From positions 186,001 through 250,000 of the forward strand of contig NZ_RCNS01000003.1 in the NCBI RefSeq assembly GCF_009725995.1: 64,000 bases of DNA, written 5' to 3'. The notes under the pieces were generated by a model. It made no database searches. It was not told the DNA's origin and was given only the letters and a program-made list of their open reading frames with translations. Made by a program: the position numbers and the translations under genes. Below, piece after piece: positions 36,178 to 45,363 of the stretch; within the stretch, counting starts at the first letter, position 1; the number at the start of each line of letters is the position of its first letter. Source of the DNA: Zobellia laminariae. Lineage in GTDB: Bacteria > Bacteroidota > Bacteroidia > Flavobacteriales > Flavobacteriaceae.

Positions 36178-37233
36178 ATGTCAATTTTTATTCCAAACTC
36201 GGTGAAAAACGAAACTATTTATATTCTTGCTATAGAATCTTCTTGCGACGACACTTCTGCTGCTATTTTAAGCAATAAAAAAGTGCTCAGTAATGTAACG
36301 GCCACACAAAAAATTCACGAGGAATATGGGGGTGTTGTACCTGAACTTGCCTCACGGGCTCACCAACAAAACATTGTTCCTGTAGTACACCAAGCTTTGG
36401 ATAAAGCAAATATCGACAAAAAACTAGTATCTGCCATAGCTTTTACACGCGGTCCTGGATTGATGGGTTCACTTCTTGTTGGAACCTCGTTTGCAAAGTC
36501 ACTTTCATTGGGTCTTAACGTCCCTCTAATTGAGGTAAATCATATGCAAGCGCACATCTTGGCCCACTTTATTGAAGGGCAACTAGATGGTGCTCCAGAG
36601 TTTCCTTTTTTAGCAATGACTATAAGCGGTGGTCACACGCAAATTGTATTGGTCAGAGATTATTTTGACATGGAAATATTAGGTGAAACCCTAGATGACG
36701 CTGTGGGCGAAGCATATGATAAAAGCGCCAAAATTTTAGGACTGCCCTACCCTGGCGGCCCATTGGTAGATAAATACGCACAAGAAGGAAACCCCAAAGC
36801 CTTTCTTTTTCCTAAACCAAAGGTTGATGGACTAAACTTTAGCTTTAGTGGTTTAAAAACAAGTATTTTATACTTTGTGCAAAGGGAAACCGCGAAGAAT
36901 CCTGATTTTGTTCAAGAAAACCTAAAAGACATCTGCGCATCCATCCAAAAAACAATCATCAATATTTTGATGGACAAACTTAAAAAAGCAGTTGAACAGA
37001 CCGGAATTACTCAAATAGCTATTGGTGGTGGTGTAAGTGCTAATTCAGGCATTAGAAATGCACTTAAAATTGCCGAAAAAAATAGAGGTTGGAAAACTTT
37101 TATTCCAAAATTTGAATACTGTACGGATAATGCGGCTATGATCGGTATTGTTGGCCTCCTTAAATACCAACAAAACAAATTTGCAAAACAAGACGTTTCC
37201 GCCAAACCTCGTTACGTTGTATCTTCCAAATAA
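36178..37233 (+). CDS. tsaD: tRNA N6-adenosine threonylcarbamoyltransferase TsaD
   Basis: A 351-residue TsaD. After a short leader the conserved ILAIESSCDDTSAAIL appears. EVNHMQAHILAHF gives the metal-binding His122 and His126, and AMTISGGHTQIVLV, GEAYDKSAKILGLPYPGGP and GGGVSANSGIR complete the ASKHA fold signature. With TsaB and TsaE (not in the window) it transfers threonylcarbamoyl to A37 of tRNAs that read ANN codons. The first eight residues are not typical. A GTG at 36202 would give the usual MKNETIYILAIES start, and the -7-like motif 2 bases before the ATG points the same way. I keep the ATG as listed because the shorter form is unproven. Confidence 0.95.
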   Translation: MSIFIPNSVKNETIYILAIESSCDDTSAAILSNKKVLSNVTATQKIHEEYGGVVPELASRAHQQNIVPVVHQALDKANIDKKLVSAIAFTRGPGLMGSLLVGTSFAKSLSLGLNVPLIEVNHMQAHILAHFIEGQLDGAPEFPFLAMTISGGHTQIVLVRDYFDMEILGETLDDAVGEAYDKSAKILGLPYPGGPLVDKYAQEGNPKAFLFPKPKVDGLNFSFSGLKTSILYFVQRETAKNPDFVQENLKDICASIQKTIINILMDKLKKAVEQTGITQIAIGGGVSANSGIRNALKIAEKNRGWKTFIPKFEYCTDNAAMIGIVGLLKYQQNKFAKQDVSAKPRYVVSSK

Positions 37234-37306
37234 ATAGATGTTGGAATTTATATCCCTGATTCTTTTGTAAATTTCTATCGTTTAAAATTGTTTATACCTT
37301 TACCCT

Positions 37307-38014
37307 ATGCAACTATTTTATAATCCGGATTTAGACAAGAGTATTTCTCAATTTACCTTTTCCCAAGAAGAAAGCAGACATATTGTAAAAGTACTGCGTA
37401 AAACGGAAGGTGATATACTGCATATTACAAACGGAAAAGGCTATATTTTTGAATCTGAAATTTTACTTGCGGATCAAAAGAGATGCAAAGCCCAGATTGT
37501 CTCTACCAAAAAAAAACATGCAAAAGCCCATTGGTTGCACATTGTAGTGGCCCCAACCAAAAATAATGACAGGTTTGAATGGTTTCTAGAAAAAGCCACA
37601 GAAATAGGCGTGAATGAGATTACACCTATCTTCTGCGAGAGATCAGAAAGAAAAGTAATAAAAAAAGAACGATTGGAAAAGGTGATTCAATCTGCTATGA
37701 AACAAAGCTTGCGTACCTACTTGCCTAAACTTAATGATGCCATTTCTTTTAAGGACTTTATGGAACAGGAACAAAACGGACTTTTATTCATTGCACATTG
37801 TGAGGAGGAAGAGAAAGTAGATTTAAAACGAAGAGTAGCACCTGATAAAGATATTACCATTCTGATTGGTCCAGAAGGTGATTTTTCGCAAAATGAAATC
37901 AGTAACGCTTACGAGAAAGGCTTTCTACCTGTTTCTTTAGGCGAATACCGTCTTCGTACCGAAACAGCAGCAATAGTCGCCTGTACAACCGTAAATATGA
38001 TTAACAACGGGTAG
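37307..38014 (+). CDS. rsmE: 16S rRNA (uracil(1498)-N3)-methyltransferase
   Basis: A 235-residue SPOUT methyltransferase of full length. QEESRHIVKVLRKTEGD begins the N-terminal PUA-like part. WLHIVVAPTKNNDRFEWFLEKATEIGVNEITPIFCERSERKVIKKERLEKVIQSAMKQSLRTYLPKL is the classic central segment. The trefoil knot carries ITILIGPEGDFSQNEI and SLGEYRLRTETAAIVACTTV. It methylates U1498 in 16S rRNA. It starts about 73 bases after tsaD on the same strand and converges with the DUF1223 gene. A TACCTTTA stretch just upstream is one base off a -7 element, so it is not called as a promoter. Confidence 0.94.
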   Translation: MQLFYNPDLDKSISQFTFSQEESRHIVKVLRKTEGDILHITNGKGYIFESEILLADQKRCKAQIVSTKKKHAKAHWLHIVVAPTKNNDRFEWFLEKATEIGVNEITPIFCERSERKVIKKERLEKVIQSAMKQSLRTYLPKLNDAISFKDFMEQEQNGLLFIAHCEEEEKVDLKRRVAPDKDITILIGPEGDFSQNEISNAYEKGFLPVSLGEYRLRTETAAIVACTTVNMINNG

Positions 38015-38026
38015 TATTGTAATTAG

Positions 38027-38806
38027 CTATCTAAGGAGTTTTGTTTTAGTGGCCGCGGTGACATCATACGCTTCAGTTTCCATCAAAATAATAAGATTTA
38101 GTTTTTCATCTTTTTTAACTTCTGTAGGTATTTTCATAGAAGATATTCCCTCCAAACCTTTGATTGTAATTCTCTTTTCCGCAACCACAATATTGCTGTT
38201 TGTTAACGTTTTGTTTCTGTTCTCTCCTCGTTTCACCTCTGTAATCCGCTCATCCAGAACCAATACAGCTCGGAGATTTTTGTTTGCAATAGCGCCGTTA
38301 AGCTTATAATTAAAGGATACAGATTCCTTTTTCACCTTCACATTACTTAGCGTTACCCTATTCTCTGCTTTAATAGCCCCGTATTGCCCTATTGCTGATT
38401 TCATTTTAACAGAGCTAGACCCTATAAAATGGGCTTTGCCGTTTACGACTACCTGAGGTGTATAATTACTTTTGTTTTTAAATTTGATGTTATACTTGCG
38501 TTGTTTTTCTGCGTACACAGGATTGCTAAATGGGTCTTTCCAACCTATATAATTCCAGTAATCTACATGATAAGACAAGGCATAGACCGCATTTCTGTAA
38601 TCATCTTTCATCTGCTGTAGCAATGCGTCAGCTGGCGGACAACTAGAACAACCTTGTGAGGTAAAAAGCTCTAAAACCACAATAGGCGTGTTATCCTCAG
38701 AAGCTGTTGGTGTTTTTTCTTTTTTCAACTTTAAATCGACTTTAAAAGCCATAGTTACACCACTAATTAGAACAATACAAATAAGAGCAATTCGTTTCCC
38801 CACCAT
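38027..38806 (-). CDS. DUF1223 family thioredoxin-like protein
   Basis: A 259-residue protein with an N-terminal hydrophobic segment (residues about 5-20), probably a signal anchor. The core opens VVLELFTSQGCSSCPPADALLQQM, where Cys53-x-x-Cys56 is a thioredoxin-like motif, and YALSYHVDYWNYIGWKDPFSNPVYAEKQRKY follows. These are the DUF1223 hallmarks. VVVNGKAHFIGSSS resembles the cis-Pro region in reduced form. A second beta-rich part follows (about 150-259), ending LLR. It may act in periplasmic disulfide handling, but no function is established. It converges with rsmE (12 bases between the stops) and is divergent from the DUF4159 gene. Confidence 0.88.
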   Translation of the reverse strand: MVGKRIALICIVLISGVTMAFKVDLKLKKEKTPTASEDNTPIVVLELFTSQGCSSCPPADALLQQMKDDYRNAVYALSYHVDYWNYIGWKDPFSNPVYAEKQRKYNIKFKNKSNYTPQVVVNGKAHFIGSSSVKMKSAIGQYGAIKAENRVTLSNVKVKKESVSFNYKLNGAIANKNLRAVLVLDERITEVKRGENRNKTLTNSNIVVAEKRITIKGLEGISSMKIPTEVKKDEKLNLIILMETEAYDVTAATKTKLLR

Positions 38807-38812
38807 AATTCA

Positions 38813-38820
38813 TACATTTG
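38813..38820 (+). promoter_or_regulatory. -7 type element upstream of the DUF4159 gene
   Basis: TACATTTG matches the Bacteroidota -7 consensus 27 bases before the ATG at 38848. A TTCG 18 bases further upstream is a poor -33 box. The position favours the 38848 start over the earlier ATG at 38818, which overlaps the motif. Confidence 0.35.
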
Positions 38821-38847
38821 AGATATTATTATTTAGTTCGCGCACAG

Positions 38848-39495
38848 ATGAAACAACTTACATATTACTTAACAATTTTAACCCTGGTTACAGCACAACT
38901 ACAGGCGCAAGAAGTAGCCATTTTAAAATATAATGGCGGAGGAGATTGGTATGCCAACCCTACTGCTCTACCTAACCTCATTAAGTTTTGTAATGAAAAC
39001 GCAGGTACTGAAATAAATGAAAAGCCACAAACTGTAGAAGTAGGCAGTAGTACTATTTTTCAATATCCCTTTCTTCATATGACCGGTCATGGCAACGTAG
39101 TTTTTTCTGACGAGGAAGCAGAAAATCTAAGAACCTACCTCTTTTCTGGCGGATTTTTACACATTGATGATAACTACGGTATGGCTCCTTACCTAAAAAA
39201 AACACTAGAAAAGGCTTTCCCTAATAATACTTTAGAAGAACTAGGAAGCGACCACCCTATTTTTAAAGTGGTTTTCAAATTTCCAGAAGGTGTACCCAAA
39301 ATTCATGAACATGATGGCAAACGTCCTCAGGCCTTGGGTCTTTTTCATGAAAATAGACTTATTCTGTTATTTACAACAGAAAGTGACCTAGGCGATGGCT
39401 GGGAAGACCCATCAGTACACAATGACCCTAAAGAAATAAGAACCAAGGCGCTGCAAATGGGCGCCAACATTATGGTGTACGCCTTTAAAAACTAA
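38848..39495 (+). CDS. DUF4159 domain protein, secreted
   Basis: A 215-residue protein with a signal peptide (MKQLTYYLTILTLVTAQLQAQ). The frame is open 10 codons further upstream, but the earlier residues are not signal-like, so the ATG at 38848 is chosen. The body is the DUF4159 domain: VAILKYNGGGDWYANPTALPNLIKF, FPFLHMTGHGNVVFSDEEAENLRTYLFSGGFLHIDDNYGM (a class I amidotransferase-like flavodoxin fold without a catalytic Cys) and GGFLHIDDNYG. The family usually sits near MoxR/BatA-type clusters in other bacteria. None is nearby here. Its role is unknown. It is divergent from the DUF1223 gene and is followed 25 bases later by the permease. Confidence 0.85.
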   Translation: MKQLTYYLTILTLVTAQLQAQEVAILKYNGGGDWYANPTALPNLIKFCNENAGTEINEKPQTVEVGSSTIFQYPFLHMTGHGNVVFSDEEAENLRTYLFSGGFLHIDDNYGMAPYLKKTLEKAFPNNTLEELGSDHPIFKVVFKFPEGVPKIHEHDGKRPQALGLFHENRLILLFTTESDLGDGWEDPSVHNDPKEIRTKALQMGANIMVYAFKN

Positions 39496-39520
39496 CCTAA
39501 AACCAAAAATTAAGCTAATA

Positions 39521-40621
39521 ATGAACGCAAAAACGATTAGTCAAGGAATTTTACGCTCAGTGGGGATTATACTTGGTATTGTTCTCTTGCTTTATTTTCT
39601 ATGGATGATTCAGTCCGTTATAGCATATTTAACAATAGCAGCAGTAACAGCACTCATAGGAAGGCCTGTTGTCTTTTTCCTAAGACGCAAATTGAAACTA
39701 CCAAACACCTTGGCAGTTATAATTACAATGGTACTGATGGTAAGTGTTTTAGCTGGAATTATAGCTCTATTTGTACCCTTACTAACTGAACAAGGTAAAA
39801 ACCTTTCCTTACTGGATATAGACCAGCTGAAGCTTAACCTGGACTCCTTACATGATCAAATTGTTAGTTTTATAGGCACAGCCCCTAATGTAGTGGATGA
39901 AATCATTGAAGAAACCGATTTTGAAAAGACCATTGTAGATAGCCTGAATATAGGATTTATACCAAATTTTCTTAACTCGTTTTTAGATGTACTTAGCACA
40001 GCTAGTATTGGCCTATTTTCTGTCTTATTCATCTCTTTTTTCTTTTTAAAGGATAGCAATCTTTTACAAAGTGGCATCTTAGCTTTTGTAAGTAGTGACA
40101 GCGAAAAAAGAACCGTACATTCTATTGATAAAATCAATAATTTACTATCCAGATATTTTGTTGGACTGCTTCTTCAAATTTTTATTCTGTTCGTAATTTA
40201 CACCATAACACTGTTCATTGTTGGCATTGAAAATGCTATAGTAATTGCCTTCTTATGTGCACTGTTTAACATCATTCCATATATAGGTCCGATCATTGGC
40301 GCGGTGATCATGGTGGTACTCACAATGACCAGTAATTTAGGGATGGATTTTAGCACCGTTATTTTACCAAAAGCAGGGTACGTTTTAATAGGGTTAACCG
40401 TTGGACAATTAATAGATAATTTCTTTTCTCAACCCCTTATTTTTTCAAATAGCGTGAAGTCTCATCCGTTAGAAATTTTCCTAATCATTATCATTGCTGG
40501 CTTACTCTTTGGTGTAGTAGGAATGGTCGTTGCCGTACCCGGATATACAGCAATTAAGGTGATTTTAAAGGAGTTTTTATCCGAAAACAAGCTTGTTAAG
40601 TCGCTCACAAAAAGTTTATAG
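39521..40621 (+). CDS. AI-2E family transporter (PerM-like permease)
   Basis: A 366-residue membrane protein with about eight hydrophobic helices. It starts with ILRSVGIILGIVLLLYFLWMIQSVIAYLTIAAVTALIGRPVV, and has a helical periplasmic region (about 95-150: SLHDQIVSFIGTAPNVVDEII). The C-terminal core is NIIPYIGPIIGAVIMVV and IDNFFSQPLIFSNSVKSHPLEIFLIIIIAGLLFGVVGMVVAVPGYTAIKVI, matching the AI-2E/UPF0118 family. Members export small molecules or act as Na+/H+ antiporters. The substrate cannot be inferred. The TTG start of the methyltransferase follows 7 bases after the stop, so the two are probably cotranscribed. Confidence 0.93.
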   Translation: MNAKTISQGILRSVGIILGIVLLLYFLWMIQSVIAYLTIAAVTALIGRPVVFFLRRKLKLPNTLAVIITMVLMVSVLAGIIALFVPLLTEQGKNLSLLDIDQLKLNLDSLHDQIVSFIGTAPNVVDEIIEETDFEKTIVDSLNIGFIPNFLNSFLDVLSTASIGLFSVLFISFFFLKDSNLLQSGILAFVSSDSEKRTVHSIDKINNLLSRYFVGLLLQIFILFVIYTITLFIVGIENAIVIAFLCALFNIIPYIGPIIGAVIMVVLTMTSNLGMDFSTVILPKAGYVLIGLTVGQLIDNFFSQPLIFSNSVKSHPLEIFLIIIIAGLLFGVVGMVVAVPGYTAIKVILKEFLSENKLVKSLTKSL

Positions 40622-40628
40622 TTTTAGT

Positions 40629-41807
40629 TTGAATAAAAATATATTACATACTGGTGTACAGAATTTTATGTCAAAAAATTTATATACTGACATCATGTCA
40701 GTATTACTAAAAAAACCTATTTTTGAGGAAATTTCCAACCGCGAACTTACCGAGCAGTTAGAAGCTCGTAAAAAGTGCGAAAAAAAACTTCCTACTTGGT
40801 TCGCATCATCAAACATCTACTACCCCAACAAGTTAAATATTGAACAAACGTCTTCCGAAATCACGGCCCAATACAAAGCCGAATTAGTTAGCGGAAAATC
40901 ACTTGTAGATGTCACCGGAGGACTAGGTGTAGACAGCTACTTTTTTAGCCAGAAAATAGACCAAGTTCACCACTGCGAATTAGACCAGAATCTTTCTGAA
41001 ATTGCGGCTCATAATTTCAAAATTCTAGGTGTTGACAATGTGAATACTCATGAAGAAAACGGACTAGATTTCATCAAAAATTCCAAATCGGAATTTGATT
41101 GGATTTATATTGACCCTTCCAGACGAGACAATTTAAAACAACGTGTTTTTTTCTTATCAGATTGCTTACCAAATGTGGTAGAAAATCTGGACCTTCTTTT
41201 TTCTAAATCTAAAAATATACTCATAAAAACGGCTCCACTTTTGGATATTACCGCTGGAATAAATGAGTTAAAATATATAAAGGAAATTCATGTTGTGGCC
41301 ATAAATAATGACGTGAAAGAAGTGCTATATATTTTACAAAGAGATTACACCGGAAGCATCGCTATTAAAACAATAAACAAAACCTCACAACAAGATCAGG
41401 TTTTTGATTTTAAATTAGAATCTGAAAAAGAGGCTGTTTCTCAATTTTCAAAACCACTCACCTATCTCTACGAACCTAATGCAGCAGTTTTGAAATCAGG
41501 AGCGTTCAAAATTTTAGGTAAGGCGCTACAATTGGAAAAACTACACGTAAACACTCATTTATACACCTCAAACCATCTCATAGACTTTCCTGGACGAAGG
41601 TTTAAAATAGAAAGCACATTCCCCTACAACAAAACTTCTATTAAAAAGGCAGGAATCAAAAATGCAAATATTACTACCCGGAACTTTCCAGAAAGCGTAG
41701 CTACCATAAGAAAAAAGATGAAAATTAAAGATGGTGGGCAGATTTATCTATTTTTCACAAAAAACCTTGCCGAAAACGTTGTAGTTCTACGATGTTTCAA
41801 GGTATAA
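40629..41807 (+). CDS. Class I SAM-dependent methyltransferase with THUMP-like domain
   Basis: A 392-residue protein starting at TTG 40629. An ATG 36 bases upstream lies inside the permease gene, and LNKNILHTGVQNF at the TTG is the usual start. An N-terminal helical part (about 1-80) has LYTDIMSVLLKKPIFEEISNRELTEQLEARKKCEKKLPTWF. The Rossmann domain has LVDVTGGLGVDSYFFS (SAM loop), HHCELDQNLSEIAAHN, and the catalytic-type WIYIDPSRRD. A THUMP-like beta part ends LAENVVVLRCFKV. Flavobacteria carry this as a single-copy gene of unknown RNA or small-molecule target. It is clearly a methyltransferase. The substrate is not known. Confidence 0.88.
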   Translation: MNKNILHTGVQNFMSKNLYTDIMSVLLKKPIFEEISNRELTEQLEARKKCEKKLPTWFASSNIYYPNKLNIEQTSSEITAQYKAELVSGKSLVDVTGGLGVDSYFFSQKIDQVHHCELDQNLSEIAAHNFKILGVDNVNTHEENGLDFIKNSKSEFDWIYIDPSRRDNLKQRVFFLSDCLPNVVENLDLLFSKSKNILIKTAPLLDITAGINELKYIKEIHVVAINNDVKEVLYILQRDYTGSIAIKTINKTSQQDQVFDFKLESEKEAVSQFSKPLTYLYEPNAAVLKSGAFKILGKALQLEKLHVNTHLYTSNHLIDFPGRRFKIESTFPYNKTSIKKAGIKNANITTRNFPESVATIRKKMKIKDGGQIYLFFTKNLAENVVVLRCFKV

Positions 41808-42144
41808 ATAACACTTAATCGATACTTTTTGTTTGATTTTGTTAATTTTAATTTTGGAATTTTTATAAAGTTTTCAACTTTTACGACTAGGTATACAAAA
41901 TTCTACAAAAGAGTTGGACCTTTGTAATCATCAGGCTGTCAACCTTAAGGAAAACTTAAAAATAGTCCTTCATGTTAAACTCGGAGATATTCCGTTCTGA
42001 ATTCTACTAATATCATATCAAAAAAAATACCTTGCATTTTTTTTCCATAATTATATTATCGTTACTTTTATTTTTGATTTCCTTAACAGTTTCTACAATT
42101 ATTGGGGATTTCATATTGATAAACTAACAAACAACACTCACACT
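41808..42144 (+). promoter_or_regulatory. 337-bp upstream region of the SusC operon with a possible promoter
   Basis: No gene is recognised here. TAATTTTG at 41849-41856 matches the -7 consensus, with TTTG at 41828-41831 (17-base spacer). This would give an unusually long leader of about 280 bases before the SusC ATG. Other promoters closer to the gene are not excluded. No operator-like repeat, riboswitch fold or adjacent sigma/anti-sigma or regulator gene was seen. Confidence 0.3.
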
Positions 42145-45100
42145 ATGAACCAAAAACGCGATTACAAATCGTTAAGGTCCAAGAGTAAAATTTCTACTCT
42201 AGGCATTGGGCTTTTTTCAATGATGATTTGTGCTGGGCCACAAACAGCCTTTGCAAATTCAAGTTCAGACCTCAAAATTGAGGTCAAAGACATTTTTCAA
42301 ACTACAGTTACTGGAACTGTGCTAGATTCAGGAGGTCTTCCCCTCCCTGGAGCTAACGTAATTATTAAAGGAACAACCACTGGTACTCAAACCGATTTTG
42401 ACGGTAATTATAGTATCAATGCAGACGAAGGTGCTGTGCTGGTCTTTAGCTATATTGGTTTTAAAAACCAAGAAGTTACGTATACTGGTCAAGCCACCGT
42501 TGATGTTACTATGGCAGAAGACGCTGCTGCTCTTGAAGAAGTTGTTGTAACAGGATACTCTACACAAACTAGAGGAGACCTAACAGGTTCCGTAGGTAGT
42601 GTTGATATTTCGGAAGCAACCAAAGCTCCTATTGTAAACGCGGCAGAAGCACTACAAGGAAGAGTTTCTGGTGTTACTATCACTAACAATGGCTCACCGG
42701 GATCATCTCCTACGGTAAGAATAAGAGGTTATGGTACTGGTAACAGTAACGATCCGCTTTACATTATTGATGGCGTACAAACCGATGATGCTAGTATCTT
42801 AAACTCTATTAACCCTGCAGACATATCGCAGATGAACGTTCTTAAGGATGGTGCGGCTGCTATATATGGAGCAAGAGCATCTAACGGTGTTGTGATTATC
42901 ACAACTAGAAGTGGAGGTTATAACATGGATACTGCACGTGTTTCTGTTGATTCGTATACCGGTTTCTCTATAGCTAGAAACTTACCCGAATTATTGGATA
43001 CAGAACAACATGGAGACATGATCTGGCAAAGTATCAGAAATGATGGTGGCGTACCTTCTCATGCACAGTACGGTAATGGATCAAGTCCTGTAACACCTAC
43101 AACCTTACAAAGAACTCCAGTTGGAGTTTCCGCAACAGTAGCACCCAACGGAGGAACAGATTGGTTGGATGAAATTTACAGAACTGCCATTACGCAAAAT
43201 GCTTCCATTACCTTAGAGAATGGGAATGAAAAGTCTAAATTTCTTTTTTCTGCTAGTTACTTAAATCGTCAAGGAATTCAAATTGCTACCGGTTTTAAAA
43301 GAGGTTCAACTAGATTGAATTCTGAATTCAAAATTGGAGACCGAATTAAAATAGGACAACATGCTAACATCTCTTTTGACAGAAAAAGTGGCGGACAGTC
43401 TTGGAATAACTTTGCTACAAGAATGTCTCCTTTAGTTCCTGTTTACGATGATGCAGGTGCTTATGCAGGTAACTACAGTAATGATACTGGTCTTTCTAAT
43501 CCTAATAACCCAGTTGCGGAAGCTAATAGACAAGCGGACGATTTTCAAAAATCATTCCGGTTTTTTGGTGATATTTATGCCACTCTTGATATTGTAGACG
43601 GTTTACAATTTAAAACTTCTATTGGTGGGTCTATTAAAGCCTACAATGATAGACGTTTTAGAGCTTTGATTCCAGAATCATCCGAACCTATTTCTACCAA
43701 TACACTTACTGAGCAAGATTATGACAATTACGAATGGGTATGGAATAATACTTTAAGTTATAACAAATCTTTTGGAGAGCATAGTATTAATGCCTTAGTA
43801 GGTATTGAAGCACTAAATGTTAATAATAAAGGTAAAGAGATTTCAAGAACTGATTTCTTTTTTGAAACTCCTGAGTACTATTTATTAGAAAATGGTGGTG
43901 GTGCCGCTAATGTTGCATACGCTTATGACAATGCTTCATCTTTGTTTTCTGTTTTTGGAACAGCAAACTACAGTTACGGAGGTAAGTATTTATTAACAGC
44001 TACCGTTCGTCAAGATAAATCTTCTAGATTCTTAGGAGACAATCAAAGCGACATATTCCCTTCTTTTAGTGCTGGTTGGGTTGTTAGTAATGAAGCGTTC
44101 TGGCCTGATGATACAACGGTAAGTAGATTAAAGTTTAAAGGTTCTTGGGGACAATTGGGTAACCAAACTCTTCCTGTAAACAACCCTACTTATAATATCT
44201 CCATATTAAGTGAGCAATATGCAAATTATGGCTTTAATGGCAGTGGAGGTGTGTCTCAGGGAGCTATTCTAGAATCCGCAGGTAATCCTGATTTGAAATG
44301 GGAAACAAGTGAAACTACAAACTTTGGTATCGAACTTGGTTTCTTTAACAACAAATTAAACCTTGAGGCTGAATATTTTATTATCAACACGAAAGATTTA
44401 ATTAGCCAAGATAACAGCTCATTTAGCACCACTTCAATTGCTGCAAATGCTCCTTACGTAAACCTTGGTTCTATTGAAAACAAGGGTATAGATGCATCGC
44501 TTAGTTTTGCAGATGAATTAAGCTCAGGTTTTAAATATGGTATAGATCTTAACTTCTCAAGTTATAAAAATGAGGTTATTGATTTAATCAGTGCTTTCCA
44601 AGTAGGATATGATGGTTACAGAACTACTGGTGCCGTTACAAGAACGCAAGAAGGACAACCTATTTCTTCATTTTACGGAAGAGTTGTTGACGGAATATTT
44701 GCTTCCGAAGCTGAAGTTAACGCTAGTGCTGATCAAGGTTTTAAAACCGCCGCAGATGGTGTTGGTAGATTTAAGTATAGTGACTTAAACAATGACGGTA
44801 CTATAAATGATGAGGATAGAACATTTATTGGTTCTCCTCACCCTGATTTCACATATGGTATGAATTTAAGCGCCTCTTACAAAGGTATTGACGTATCTGC
44901 ATTTTTCCAAGGATCTCAAGGTAATGATATTTTCAATAATGATAAAGTTTACACAGACTTTCCTTCATTTTTCAACGCAAATAGAAGTGTAAGAGTTTTG
45001 GATTCATGGTCTCCAACAAATCTTGATGCATCTTTACCGGCTCTTAGCCAAAATATCTCTAATAATGAAGGTACTGCAAATTCATTTTTTGTAGAAGACG

Positions 45101-45360
45101 GTTCATACATGCGTATGAAAAACTTACAGATTGGCTATACCTTTAATGACAAGGTTTCTGGCTTATTAGGAATGGATAGTGTTAGATTTTATGTTCAAGG
45201 TACTAACTTATTTACCATTACTGGTTATGATGGTGCTGATCCTGAATTACAGCCAAGGTTTAAAGACAATGGTTCCATTGATAACCTTACTATAGGTGTT
45301 TCAGATAACAACTACCCGTTAGCGTCAATTTATTCATTAGGTGTTAACTTAAAATTTTAA
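42145..45360 (+). CDS. SusC/RagA family TonB-dependent outer membrane transporter
   Basis: A 1071-residue receptor. It has a long signal region (residues about 1-38, charged then hydrophobic), a CarboxypepD_reg-like domain (about 54-128: VTGTVLDSGGLPLPGANVIIKGTTTGTQTDFDGNYSI), the TonB-box-like EEVVVTGYSTQTRGDLTG, a plug (about 140-255: ALQGRVSGVTITNNGSPGSSPTVRIRGYG and ASNGVVIITTR) and a long barrel ending in SIYSLGVNLKF. No STN signal-transduction domain is present. It imports a large substrate bound by the SusD lipoprotein, whose gene starts 3 bases after the stop. The next genes are not carbohydrate enzymes, so the cargo is unclear and may not be a polysaccharide. Confidence 0.96.
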   Translation: MNQKRDYKSLRSKSKISTLGIGLFSMMICAGPQTAFANSSSDLKIEVKDIFQTTVTGTVLDSGGLPLPGANVIIKGTTTGTQTDFDGNYSINADEGAVLVFSYIGFKNQEVTYTGQATVDVTMAEDAAALEEVVVTGYSTQTRGDLTGSVGSVDISEATKAPIVNAAEALQGRVSGVTITNNGSPGSSPTVRIRGYGTGNSNDPLYIIDGVQTDDASILNSINPADISQMNVLKDGAAAIYGARASNGVVIITTRSGGYNMDTARVSVDSYTGFSIARNLPELLDTEQHGDMIWQSIRNDGGVPSHAQYGNGSSPVTPTTLQRTPVGVSATVAPNGGTDWLDEIYRTAITQNASITLENGNEKSKFLFSASYLNRQGIQIATGFKRGSTRLNSEFKIGDRIKIGQHANISFDRKSGGQSWNNFATRMSPLVPVYDDAGAYAGNYSNDTGLSNPNNPVAEANRQADDFQKSFRFFGDIYATLDIVDGLQFKTSIGGSIKAYNDRRFRALIPESSEPISTNTLTEQDYDNYEWVWNNTLSYNKSFGEHSINALVGIEALNVNNKGKEISRTDFFFETPEYYLLENGGGAANVAYAYDNASSLFSVFGTANYSYGGKYLLTATVRQDKSSRFLGDNQSDIFPSFSAGWVVSNEAFWPDDTTVSRLKFKGSWGQLGNQTLPVNNPTYNISILSEQYANYGFNGSGGVSQGAILESAGNPDLKWETSETTNFGIELGFFNNKLNLEAEYFIINTKDLISQDNSSFSTTSIAANAPYVNLGSIENKGIDASLSFADELSSGFKYGIDLNFSSYKNEVIDLISAFQVGYDGYRTTGAVTRTQEGQPISSFYGRVVDGIFASEAEVNASADQGFKTAADGVGRFKYSDLNNDGTINDEDRTFIGSPHPDFTYGMNLSASYKGIDVSAFFQGSQGNDIFNNDKVYTDFPSFFNANRSVRVLDSWSPTNLDASLPALSQNISNNEGTANSFFVEDGSYMRMKNLQIGYTFNDKVSGLLGMDSVRFYVQGTNLFTITGYDGADPELQPRFKDNGSIDNLTIGVSDNNYPLASIYSLGVNLKF

Positions 45361-45363
45361 AAA

